NCBI GenBank assembly: GCA_934193515.1 | Contig: CAKPVJ010000049.1 | Location: 1-8,644 of the forward strand | DNA: 8,644 bases | Direction of reading: 5' to 3' | Origin: an uncultured Megasphaera sp. | GTDB taxonomy: Bacteria; Bacillota; Negativicutes; Veillonellales; Megasphaeraceae | In this document: positions 1 through 5,626 of the stretch, piece by piece | How positions within the stretch are numbered: the stretch's first letter is position 1 | Layout: every line of letters starts with the position of its first letter | The notes under the pieces: model-generated | What the model was told of the DNA's origin: nothing | What the model saw: the letters and a program-made list of their open reading frames with translations, nothing else | Databases searched by the model: none | Program-made: the position numbers and the translations under genes

Positions 1-231
1 CTCCACTCCATAACGCCGGATAGAGGGAAAGAGTTTTCCAAACATGCGAAAGTTACAGAAGCTCTAGATGGTGTAAAATTCTATTTTCCCAAGCCATATC
101 AGCCATGGCAGAGAGGAACCAATGAAAACACAAATGGTCTTTTGAGAGAATATTTTCAAAAGGGAAAGGATATCACGGATATTTCGAATAACTATATTCA
201 AGAGAACAGCAGTTTACAACTTTTTGAATAA
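1..231 (+). pseudogene. IS30-family transposase, C-terminal part, truncated
   Basis: Frame 1 is open from the window edge to a TAA at 229-231 and reads as the end of an IS30-family DDE integrase core. The signature is TPDRGKEF (residues 5-12, holding the second catalytic Asp) followed by FYFPKPYQPWQRGTNENTNG and LLREYFQKGKDI, whose Glu in GTNEN is the third catalytic residue. In intact members the protein continues after YIQE with a conserved tail containing a RPRKCLGYKTP-like motif. Here that tail is replaced after about position 204 by NSSLQLFE and a stop, exactly where the inverted repeat of the next insertion sequence begins. The 5' part lies outside the window. The protein is therefore C-terminally truncated by insertion or deletion and probably inactive. 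Family assignment is secure; whether the upstream part is intact cannot be seen. Confidence 0.88.
210..224 (+). repeat. Left terminal inverted repeat of the IS4-like element
   Basis: CAGTTTACAACTTTT here matches the reverse complement of 1111-1125 (CACTTTACAACTTTT) at 14 of 15 positions. The repeat falls where the upstream IS30 coding sequence stops resembling its family, which supports it as the element boundary. Confidence 0.75.
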
Positions 232-237
232 ATAAAT

Positions 238-318
238 ATCGCGTAACCACACTTTGAAGTATAATGAATCTGCTACAAAACACCATTTCAAAGGAGTTAC
301 GCGATGAATTCATTATAC
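238..318 (+). promoter_or_regulatory. IS4-like promoter and RBS-masking inverted repeats
   Basis: Two perfect inverted repeats cross each other over the transposase start. ATCGCGTAAC (238-247) pairs with 296-305, which covers the end of the ribosome binding site AAGGAG (291-296) and the first bases of the ATG (304-306). GTATAATGAAT (259-269) pairs with 308-318. The second left arm contains TATAAT (260-265), a good -10 box, although no clear -35 lies 16-18 bases upstream. A transcript starting near 272 would lack both left arms and leave the start codon free. A transcript reading in from outside would contain them and could hide it. The protective role is inferred from similar designs in IS10 and IS50. 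Confidence 0.5.
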
Positions 319-1112
319 CTCGAAAATTCGACAATGGGTAGTCTGTTTCGATTCTTTTCTCGATATTTTTCTACAGCTACACGACCAACGCAGTTCTTAT
401 TGACCTGGCTGGTCATTGCCCAGCTGGCCTTGCAGTCGTTCCCATCCCTTCGTTTTCTTCACCGGAATTTTTTATCCTCGGTGACACATCGCTGCTTGAA
501 CAGTTATTAACGGGCTCTCCGGAATGAAACAGTGACGAGTCGTTCGCTTCGTCTGCAAACAGCAGCGTTGGCTTGCAGCCTGATTCCTGCGGCCTTGCAG
601 AATGAGCCGGTTTTCCTCAGTGTCGATGATACAACGGTACCAAAGTTCGGCAAGAAGTTCGATGCCGTTTCCCTGCTGCATGACCATGCCTGTCATACAG
701 ACAAACCCTATGTGAATGGGCATTGCTTCGTCAGTTTGACGCTGAGTGTCCCTATCTTAAGCCAAAAAGAGGGGAAAGCGCCTCTCATTCGCTATCTGGA
801 GATTCCCGTAGGATGCCGAAAAACCTTCTGATCGCTGAATACTTACCGGATTCGCCGTCAAACTGGCATTGAACATATGGTAAATCTGGTGAATCTCGTT
901 CACAGCAGCCTGAAAATGCTGCCGTATTTGGACAAGCATTTTTCCAAGTACAAAAATGCCAGTCCGCAAGAGCTGCGAAGCCATCTAAGCTGGCAAATAC
1001 AGCGTGAAATTTTTTTGATACTTTGGTCTCTAAGGCCCAAACTGCAAAAAATTCAACGGACTTAGTTCAGGCCTTGTGTAAGCTGGTTTCGGTAACTACC
1101 GAGGCTGCGTAA
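304..1112 (+). pseudogene. IS4-like DDE transposase, degenerate
   Basis: The N-terminal part reads MNSLYLENSTMG, then a hydrophobic helical region, and after residue 100 FLSVDDTTVPKFGK, which holds the first catalytic Asp of IS4/IS701-type transposases, followed by YVNGHCFVSLTL. Frame 1 persists from 304 to about 1010 and is broken by TAA at 508-510 and TGA at 829-831. The second stop lies in KTF*SLNTYRIRRQTGIEHMVN, where family members have a Trp (FWSL), so TGG to TGA is likely. Just before it the whole middle of the protein, with the other catalytic residues, is missing: N-terminal EIPVGCR is joined directly to the C-terminal region. A run of seven T at 1010-1016 adds a frameshift (one T short), after which the frame ending TTEAA and TAA (1110-1112) restores the family C-terminus. 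Clearly dead. The exact IS family label is less certain than the relic status. Confidence 0.82.
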
Positions 1113-1125
1113 AAGTTGTAAAGTG
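1111..1125 (-). repeat. Right terminal inverted repeat of the IS4-like element
   Basis: AAAAGTTGTAAAGTG is the partner of the left repeat at 210-224. It overlaps the last bases of the transposase stop codon (1110-1112), a compact arrangement common in insertion sequences. Confidence 0.75.
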
Positions 1126-1157
1126 ATGCTATATAATGTATCCTTTTTTATTTTCCT

Positions 1158-1560
1158 TCAAGCACTCTTTTTGAGTGGATAAAGCAAGAGCCGTATACTG
1201 CCCGTCTTTAGCTTATGATGCAGCATCAGCACGTTATGGGCCATGGCAACAAGAATGCTGCTTACCAGTGCGTTTTCTTTTTCTCAACTCAGGAAACGCC
1301 GGAAGGATAGATTCGCTTTGATGTCAGCAAAGGCCCCTTCCGACTGAATGGATCGGTTCAGTCGCAGTTGTTTTCCTATCGGTAGTGCTATTGGGCTTCC
1401 ATTTTTTCCGTTCTTCTTGGAACGTCTTTGAAAGTTCTAATCTTTTCGTTCGCTTTGCTAAGGAAATATGGCTGTGATTACCATGGATGCATGCTTCTTT
1501 ATAAGGACAACCTTGGCAGTCTTCGCAACTATATTTTGTTTTATTATGATATTTTTGCAT
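1158..1560 (-). pseudogene. IS1182-family transposase, C-terminal relic
   Basis: On the minus strand the ATG at 1560 opens MQKYHNKTKYSCEDCQGCPYKEAC, the Cys-rich motif (CxxCxxCxxxxxC) that precedes the C-terminus of IS1182 transposases. Near 1378 the frame shifts by one base. In the new frame the family C-terminus is plain: GKQLRLNRSIQSEGAFADIK, then FRRFLS, then KENALVSSILVAMAHNVL, MLHHKLKTGS and the end LKKSA with TGA at 1158-1160. A second lesion is TGA at 1284-1286, at a position that is Arg in relatives (CGA to TGA). The N-terminal two thirds are absent: in-frame sequence above 1560 runs into the terminator of the neighbouring permease gene. Not functional. The tail abuts the right end of the IS4-like element, so different elements have collected at the same site. 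Confidence 0.85.
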
Positions 1561-1563
1561 ATG

Positions 1564-1600
1564 AAAAAGAGGCCATCACACAATTATGCGCGACAGCCCC
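1564..1600 (-). terminator. Rho-independent terminator of the AEC permease gene
   Basis: Read on the minus strand, 14 contiguous pairs (1600-1587 with 1582-1569) close a 4-base loop and are followed by five U (1568-1564). Five of the pairs are G-U wobbles, so the complementary plus-strand RNA would have A-C mismatches there and would fold poorly. The terminator is thus directed against the minus strand, seven bases after the permease stop codon. Confidence 0.75.
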
Positions 1601-1606
1601 CTTGAG

Positions 1607-2518
1607 CTATACTTGACTTAATATAATAATCATAGTGGACATCACGATGACAGACAACAAAATGTAAAATGAATTGACACACGCAGCGACTTCTATTTTT
1701 CCTTTTAATTTGGCTGTATAATAACAAGCCATGCCGGCAATCGGTGCAAACGAGAGTATCATCAACACTTTTTTGATCGCCATATCATAATCTAAGAAGA
1801 AATAAATGCCTGCAGCCAGGACGATGGATATGCCAAGCCGCAGTCCTATATTAGTATAAATCATATGCAGATATTTTTTCTTCAATGATAAGCCCAAGGC
1901 TACGCCAATCATCAGCATAGATAAAAACGTATTAGCCGATGCTGGAATTTTCAGCCAATCCATCAGCGGTGCCGGCAGCTGTATAGACAGCAGTGAAAGG
2001 GTAATCATGCATATATAGGTTAATACCGGAACAGATGAAAAAATAGTCTTGCAAAGCAGTTTGCCCATGTTTTCCCCTTTTTGGCCCTGCACACAGCTGG
2101 CAAGTCCATAGGCACCGCCCAGGCACATGAGTGAATTGCCGGCATCAAAGATACATACAATCAGTACGGCCGCACTGTCAAAAAAATACGATACAAACGG
2201 TAAGGCAAAGTTCCCAATATTATATCCATTGAGATTAAGCATATAAAAAACTTTTTCTTCCTTGGTCCTGCCTGCACAATACCCTGCGCCGACCAGAATC
2301 AGGTTAAAAATAATGGCCAATATACTGATAAGCAGATAATTCGATGCAAAATGAATCCCATTTAAATTGACAATAATCGCTGCCGGCAACGTAATATTAA
2401 ACACAATGGTGGAAATAGTCGCAAATGCGTCCTGGCCAAAAAGGCCTATCTTTTTCAATGTATATCCGCAAAAAATAAACGAAACTAAAATGGCTGCTTT
2501 GGTAATCGTTTCTATCAC
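1607..2518 (-). CDS. AEC (auxin efflux carrier) family permease
   Basis: A 303-residue integral membrane protein of the AEC family, whose bacterial members move organic acids such as malate or malonate, or other small solutes, across the inner membrane; the substrate here is unknown. It is hydrophobic throughout, with about ten likely membrane helices (for example 5-25, 33-52, 61-80, 155-178, 188-212, 222-242 and 275-300). Family landmarks are FNITLPAAI at 40-48 and NGYNIGNFALPF at 97-108, the conserved half-repeat motifs containing a helix-breaking Pro; length is normal. The start is GTG at 2518, chosen because AAGGAGG (2527-2533) sits eight bases upstream; the nearby ATG at 2525 is out of frame. 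The gene is a single transcription unit with its own promoter, leader hairpin and terminator. It lies 350 bases downstream of the flavin oxidoreductase on the same strand, but its own promoter argues against a shared operon. Confidence 0.9.
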   Translation of the reverse strand: MIETITKAAILVSFIFCGYTLKKIGLFGQDAFATISTIVFNITLPAAIIVNLNGIHFASNYLLISILAIIFNLILVGAGYCAGRTKEEKVFYMLNLNGYNIGNFALPFVSYFFDSAAVLIVCIFDAGNSLMCLGGAYGLASCVQGQKGENMGKLLCKTIFSSVPVLTYICMITLSLLSIQLPAPLMDWLKIPASANTFLSMLMIGVALGLSLKKKYLHMIYTNIGLRLGISIVLAAGIYFFLDYDMAIKKVLMILSFAPIAGMACYYTAKLKGKIEVAACVNSFYILLSVIVMSTMIIILSQV

Positions 2519-2540
2519 AGTCCATGCCTCCTTATATACT

Positions 2541-2585
2541 AAAAACCGCTCTGTTTTCTATCCTGGCCGGATACAGTCAGAGCGG
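2541..2585 (-). terminator. Terminator-like leader hairpin (putative attenuator) of the AEC gene
   Basis: On the minus strand, CCGCTCTG (2585-2578) pairs perfectly with CAGAGCGG (2553-2546) and is followed at once by five T (2545-2541). Inside the 24-base loop TATCC and GGATA form a second short stem around GGCCA, giving a two-tier hairpin with an internal loop. It lies between the promoter (2605-2633) and the ribosome binding site (2527-2533) of the permease, so it can end transcription before the gene. This looks like a small attenuator. The signal is unknown, and no alternative anti-terminator pairing is obvious. Confidence 0.6.
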
Positions 2586-2604
2586 CAATATAGTCGTGAC
2601 ATAT

Positions 2605-2633
2605 AGTATATAAAAAGAGTTTCCTTTCGTCAA
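2605..2633 (-). promoter_or_regulatory. Sigma-70-type promoter of the AEC permease gene
   Basis: On the minus strand, TTGACG (2633-2628) and TATACT (2610-2605) are separated by exactly 17 bases. The expected start near 2598 gives an untranslated leader of about 80 bases carrying the hairpin at 2541-2585. Confidence 0.75.
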
Positions 2634-2636
2634 GAG

Positions 2637-2655
2637 TTGCATCTGTATTGTGCAA
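2637..2655. promoter_or_regulatory. Possible activator operator upstream of the AEC promoter
   Basis: TTGCA (2637-2641) and TGCAA (2651-2655) form a dyad with a 9-base spacer, three bases beyond the -35 box of the permease promoter. The size and interrupted symmetry resemble LysR-type sites, and AEC genes are often LysR-controlled, but no LysR gene is in the window. Assignment is inference. Confidence 0.3.
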
Positions 2656-2869
2656 TCGAAAAGACAGACAATCATATATCATACCGGAGAAATAGTCAAA
2701 ATGATGAATTCCCCCTAGGAAAACTTTTTAACCCATCTTCAAAGCGCATTCAACAGAAGCAGATTCATTATCATTGAAATGAAAAGAATATACAAACTTT
2801 TTTTCTGATTCAATTTGCTGTTTTCCGCAGCGTATATGCCATCATACACGTATTGCGAAGATCGTTCCT
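2656..2869. other. Intergenic stretch between AEC promoter and oxidoreductase; one stem-loop
   Basis: No coding sequence was found here. Just after the oxidoreductase stop lies a stem-loop at 2826-2857: on the minus strand CGTGTATG (2850-2843) pairs with CATATACG (2838-2831, one G-U) around a 4-base loop, and CGCA/TGCG flank it as an outer stem. No T-run follows, so it is at best an atypical terminator or mRNA-end stabiliser. The rest is AT-rich. Confidence 0.4.
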
Positions 2870-3880
2870 CTAGGTTTCATTGCCCGCTGCGTTGCGGCGT
2901 GCCGGACAGTCGCGGCCGTTTTTAAACCAGCGGCAGGGTTTGCAGCGGTAACAGTGATTGGGTTCTTTCCCCTCCAAAACATGTTTCGTCCATGCCGGGT
3001 CAGCCCAATGGCTTCTTCCTACGGCAATCAGGTCCGCATAGCCGTGCGTCAATGCTTGTACCGCATCCTGCCCATACCGGATATTGCCTACGCCGATGAC
3101 TGGTATCCGGACATGTTGTTTTACCTGCCATGCCGCATAGAGTTTGCTGTCCATCGGAAAATCAGCCGGCACATCGTGATAATTATGCATACCCGTGGAT
3201 ACGCTTATGATATCTGCCCCATGCTGTTCCAAGATTTGAGCGGCCTGCACCAGCGCAGCGATGGTCGGACAGCCCAGGCGGACAGATACCAAAAAGGCAG
3301 GGCCGCACGCTTTTTTGACAGCTTCTATGATTTCCCATATATATTGCAGGCGCTTTTCCAGCGTACCGCCATAGGCATCCGTCCGGTCACTGGTTTCTAC
3401 AATCTGGTTGAGAAAATAGCCGTGTGCAGCATGCAATTCAATACCATCAAAACCAGCTTTCCAGCAGCGAATCGCTCCTTGTACAAAATCACGCTGATAT
3501 GCCATAAAGGATGACTTCGGTATGGCCGCAATCGTATCTTCTTTCATCATTTTTAAACCAATATTCATGATTTGGATAAGTCCCAAGGTGCCGTTTTGCG
3601 TAATCGTCTGGGCCAGCGTATGCAGTCCGGGGATATATGTATCATCCCAAAGCGCAATCGCATCCCGTACATCCGGCATGCAGGTCACATTGCTGCCCTC
3701 TACCGTAATAAGTCCTGCTCCTCCTGCAGCATATGCCGCATAGCGTCTGCGCAGCGAATCGTTGATATATCCCTGCGGAATGGACAATGCAATATCTGCC
3801 ATAGGCGGTACGACAATACGGTTTTTCAACGTATGATTTCCTATCGTTATGGGACTGCAAATACTTTCTGCTGCATTCAT
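2870..3880 (-). CDS. Old Yellow Enzyme-family NADH:flavin oxidoreductase, single domain
   Basis: A 336-residue TIM-barrel flavoprotein that should bind FMN and reduce activated double bonds using NAD(P)H in the cytoplasm. Visible landmarks are KNRIVVPPMAD (19-29), GAGLITVEG (54-62), FDGIELHAAHGYFLNQ (144-159) with the substrate-binding pair His150/His153, RTDAYGG (166-172), IPVIGVGNI (259-267) and YADLIAVGRSHWADP (281-295). A C-terminal Cys cluster, Cys310, Cys313, Cys316 and Cys325, recalls the 4Fe-4S motif of the 2,4-dienoyl-CoA reductase/BaiCD branch, but its spacing (x2, x2, x8) is tighter than usual and the second flavin domain of that branch is absent. The start is ATG 3880, with GGAG nine bases upstream; an open frame extends to 4030 but passes the promoter. 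The usual QLxHxGR segment is QIMNIGL here (103-109), an unusual active-site wall. It is divergent to the hydrolase-marR operon. Substrate unknown. Confidence 0.88.
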   Translation of the reverse strand: MNAAESICSPITIGNHTLKNRIVVPPMADIALSIPQGYINDSLRRRYAAYAAGGAGLITVEGSNVTCMPDVRDAIALWDDTYIPGLHTLAQTITQNGTLGLIQIMNIGLKMMKEDTIAAIPKSSFMAYQRDFVQGAIRCWKAGFDGIELHAAHGYFLNQIVETSDRTDAYGGTLEKRLQYIWEIIEAVKKACGPAFLVSVRLGCPTIAALVQAAQILEQHGADIISVSTGMHNYHDVPADFPMDSKLYAAWQVKQHVRIPVIGVGNIRYGQDAVQALTHGYADLIAVGRSHWADPAWTKHVLEGKEPNHCYRCKPCRWFKNGRDCPARRNAAGNET

Positions 3881-3901
3881 CACAATCATCTCCATTTTTA
3901 C

Positions 3902-3919
3902 AATTAGACTGCGAACTAT
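3902..3919. promoter_or_regulatory. Degenerate copy of the MarR-type operator in the oxidoreductase leader
   Basis: AATTAGACTGCGAACTAT matches the palindromic operator of the divergent marR operon (4156-4173) at 14 of 18 positions and keeps part of the dyad. It lies 22-39 bases upstream of the oxidoreductase start codon and downstream of its likely promoter, where a bound repressor could block elongation. The functional claim is inference. Confidence 0.4.
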
Positions 3920-3920
3920 G

Positions 3921-3944
3921 GCTCTTTTTCTATCCCAAAAGAGC
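3921..3944. repeat. Inverted repeat in the oxidoreductase leader
   Basis: GCTCTTTT (3921-3928) and AAAAGAGC (3937-3944) are a perfect 8-bp inverted repeat with an 8-base loop, between the promoter and the operator-like site of the oxidoreductase gene. There is no T-run on the minus strand, so it is not an intrinsic terminator. It may be a leader hairpin or a second protein-binding site. Confidence 0.5.
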
Positions 3945-3955
3945 TGTTTATGTAT

Positions 3956-3985
3956 AGTATAAAGGAGAACCCCAGTACTCGTCCA
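3956..3985 (-). promoter_or_regulatory. Likely promoter of the flavin oxidoreductase gene
   Basis: On the minus strand, TGGACG (3985-3980) and TATACT (3961-3956) are 18 bases apart. The -10 box is good and the -35 weak, as expected if the promoter is activated or only moderately strong. The predicted leader is about 70 bases. Confidence 0.45.
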
Positions 3986-4121
3986 GCGTATTTCTATATT
4001 TCCCCACCCATATCTTTTTTTGTTATGCATACATTTCCATTAGCCGCCATTTTCTTTTTTCTTTATGCATATTTATGCTGCAACAGCAAACCGTCGCGGC
4101 GTTTCTTATTCCCCTGTGGTG
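3986..4121. other. Intergenic core of the divergent promoter region
   Basis: No gene is supported here. The stretch is pyrimidine-rich on the plus strand and holds two copies of TTATGCATA (4023-4031 and 4063-4071) whose starts are 40 bases apart, each containing the palindrome ATGCAT. No terminator is apparent. Confidence 0.35.
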
Positions 4122-4149
4122 TTGACATACGGTTTATTCTTGGTATGAT
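4122..4149 (+). promoter_or_regulatory. Promoter of the hydrolase-marR operon
   Basis: TTGACA (4122-4127) is a perfect -35 box, followed after 16 bases by TATGAT (4144-4149). Transcription should begin near 4156, inside the palindromic operator, and give a leader of about 64 bases before the hydrolase start. Confidence 0.75.
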
Positions 4150-4154
4150 ATATT

Positions 4155-4172
4155 TAGTTTGAATGCAAACTA
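4155..4172. promoter_or_regulatory. Palindromic operator overlapping the transcription start (likely MarR site)
   Basis: TAGTTTGAATGCAAACTA is a perfect 7+7 palindrome with a 4-base centre, five bases after the -10 box. Size, TTG/CAA half-sites and position fit a MarR-family repressor site. The only regulator gene seen nearby, marR at 5201, is in the operon this promoter drives, so autorepression is the simplest reading. Confidence 0.65.
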
Positions 4173-4219
4173 TAAAAAAATACAAATGATTTGTAAAACG
4201 GAAAGGATGAACAACACGT

Positions 4220-5191
4220 ATGAAATACCACGCAATTCGCCGTATGCTTTTATTAAGTGTATTAGCCTGCACGATGGCCGGCACCGCACTGGCCGCAGAA
4301 CCCACCATTCCATTACAGGTAACACCCAGCAAACCGATGGTGCAGCTTGTATCCAACGTCGTTTATGCCCAGGTACCGGACCGCGGCTATCCCAATAAAG
4401 CCCTGACAATGGACATTACGATGCCGCTGGACAAAGACACACATCCTGCTATCGTTTATATCAACGGCGGCGGCTTTATCAACGCCAACAAAGACGGATA
4501 TATTCAACAGCGGACAGAGCTGGCTGAACACGGCTACGTTGTTGCCAGCATTACCTACCGCGTCGCCCCGACGACGACATTTCCCGGTCCGCTGGAAGAT
4601 GTCAAATCCTCTATTCGTTATCTGCGGGCCCATGCAGCTACGTTTCATATTGACCCGGCACGTATCGGCGTATTAGGCGGTTCAGCCGGCGGCTATCTGG
4701 CAGCCATGGCCGGAACCACCAATGGCACGACGCAGTTTGACAAAGGTGATTTTTTGAATGAAAGCAGTGACGTGCAGGCCGTTGTCGATTTGTACGGCGT
4801 TTCAGACCTAACTAAAATCGGTGCCGACTATTCACCGGAAATACAAGCAAAACATCGTTCCGAAGGCGCTACAGAGTCCCTATGGGTCAACGGCTCTCCT
4901 GTATTCGGCGGAAAATCCGGCGGCTTATCGGCCAATCCGGACGGCGTAAAAGCAGCCAATCCCATGACGTATATTTCTGATAAAACCGCGCCGTTTCTCC
5001 TCATGCACGGCGATGCCGATACGCTTGTATCTCCCAGTCAATCCGAGCTTCTCCGTCAAGCCTTAACAGACTATCATATCGAAGCTACCCGCTATCTTGT
5101 TCAAGGTGCAGCCCATGGCGGCCCGTATTGGGTACAGCCGGAGGTCATGCAGATTATTATTCAGTTTTTTGACAAGCATTTAAAGAAATAA
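4220..5191 (+). CDS. Secreted alpha/beta hydrolase (esterase/lipase, HSL/BD-FAE-like)
   Basis: A 323-residue serine hydrolase predicted to cleave esters outside the cytoplasm. Residues 1-26 form a signal peptide: RR at 7-8, a hydrophobic core at 9-20 and an ALA-AE cleavage site near 25/26. Cys17 in VLAC resembles a weak lipobox, but signal peptidase I cleavage is more likely. The mature part shows INGGGF (81-86), the oxyanion-hole equivalent of HGGG; GGSAGG (153-158) with nucleophile Ser155; HGDADTLV (263-270) with acid Asp267; and GAAHGG (296-301) with base His299. All catalytic parts are present and length is usual. The ribosome binding site AAAGGA (4202-4207) is 12 bases upstream, slightly long. 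The gene is first in an operon with marR nine bases after its stop and sits behind a palindromic operator, so it is probably induced by its substrate or a related compound. The substrate is not predictable. Confidence 0.9.
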   Translation: MKYHAIRRMLLLSVLACTMAGTALAAEPTIPLQVTPSKPMVQLVSNVVYAQVPDRGYPNKALTMDITMPLDKDTHPAIVYINGGGFINANKDGYIQQRTELAEHGYVVASITYRVAPTTTFPGPLEDVKSSIRYLRAHAATFHIDPARIGVLGGSAGGYLAAMAGTTNGTTQFDKGDFLNESSDVQAVVDLYGVSDLTKIGADYSPEIQAKHRSEGATESLWVNGSPVFGGKSGGLSANPDGVKAANPMTYISDKTAPFLLMHGDADTLVSPSQSELLRQALTDYHIEATRYLVQGAAHGGPYWVQPEVMQIIIQFFDKHLKK

Positions 5192-5200
5192 GGTGTGGCT

Positions 5201-5626
5201 ATGGAACATGCATTTCATCTGTTGCTGCTGGAAAGCTTTTTCCGCAACAACCGTCACGTACAAAAACAAATTACTGCTGCCGGACTCTTTCCGGGACAGC
5301 CTAAAATTTTAGAATTTCTCTTGACGCATGACGGTTGTTCACAAAAAGAAATTGGCTTAGGCTGTATACTCGATAAATCATCCGTGACGAGTTTGTTAAA
5401 ACGGATGGAAAAAACAGGACTCGTGTACAAAGAGCAGGATATACAAGATCAGCGTGCTTCCCACATCTTTCTTACACCGACAGGCAAAGAAAAAGCACGC
5501 TGGGTACAGCAAACCATGCAAGCTATCGATCAGCATTCCCTGCAGGGAATCTCCCCAGAAGACCAGCATACCTTTATGCGAATATTTCAAAAAATTATTG
5601 ACAATCAAAAAAAATGGGATGAATGA
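5201..5626 (+). CDS. MarR-family transcriptional regulator
   Basis: A 141-residue winged-helix dimeric repressor of normal MarR length. Helical dimerisation segments are at about 1-27 and 104-137. The DNA-binding core runs from GQPKILEFL (32-40) through SQKEIGLGC (47-55), the recognition helix DKSSVTSLLKRMEKTGL (58-74) and the wing with DQRAS (83-87; the family D-x-R motif) to FLTPTGKE (90-97). ATG 5201 is preferred to the in-frame GTG at 5195, because AAGGTG (5190-5195) can serve only the ATG. Nine bases separate it from the hydrolase stop, indicating cotranscription. It carries two Cys, at 46 and 55, close to the DNA-binding helices; thiol sensing, as in OhrR-type members, is possible, but Cys is not at the usual N-terminal position. 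It probably represses its own promoter at 4155-4172 and perhaps the divergent oxidoreductase. Confidence 0.9.
   Translation: MEHAFHLLLLESFFRNNRHVQKQITAAGLFPGQPKILEFLLTHDGCSQKEIGLGCILDKSSVTSLLKRMEKTGLVYKEQDIQDQRASHIFLTPTGKEKARWVQQTMQAIDQHSLQGISPEDQHTFMRIFQKIIDNQKKWDE

Larger units (their letters stand above)
210..1125 (+). mobile_element. Defective IS4-like insertion sequence with internal deletion
   Basis: About 916 bp bounded by a 15-bp imperfect inverted repeat (210-224 against 1111-1125, one mismatch) and containing a decayed DDE transposase reading frame (304-1112). Complete elements of this kind are longer, because the middle of the transposase is missing here. The left end interrupts the 3' end of an IS30-family transposase. 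The IS30 sequence does not resume after the right end, and no target-site duplication is visible, so the flanks have been rearranged since insertion. The exact outer ends could lie a few bases further out. Without its catalytic core the element cannot move by itself, but with both ends present it could be mobilised by a related transposase. Confidence 0.72.

Noticed and set aside
1006..1020. The run of seven T near the end of the IS4-like transposase as a programmed frameshift site.
   Set aside because: It lies near the C-terminus, well after two in-frame stops and a core deletion. One lost T in a homopolymer is simple decay.
261..2771. A 14-base match (ATAATGAATCTGCT) between 261-274 and the minus strand of 2758-2771, as a possible dispersed repeat.
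   Set aside because: An AT-rich 14-mer occurring twice in 8.6 kb is within chance expectation, and neither the flanks nor any function agree.
2954..3514. A 186-codon plus-strand frame opposite the oxidoreductase gene.
   Set aside because: It lies wholly antisense to a well-supported gene and its translation has no recognisable domain or ribosome binding site.
3881..4030. A longer oxidoreductase protein starting at 4030.
   Set aside because: The extra 50 residues have no family similarity, cover the probable promoter and operator, and lack a ribosome binding site. ATG 3880 has GGAG nine bases upstream.
4268..4270. The hydrolase as a lipoprotein anchored at Cys17.
   Set aside because: VLAC is a weak lipobox, the hydrophobic stretch before it is short, and a good AxA cleavage site follows at residues 23-25.
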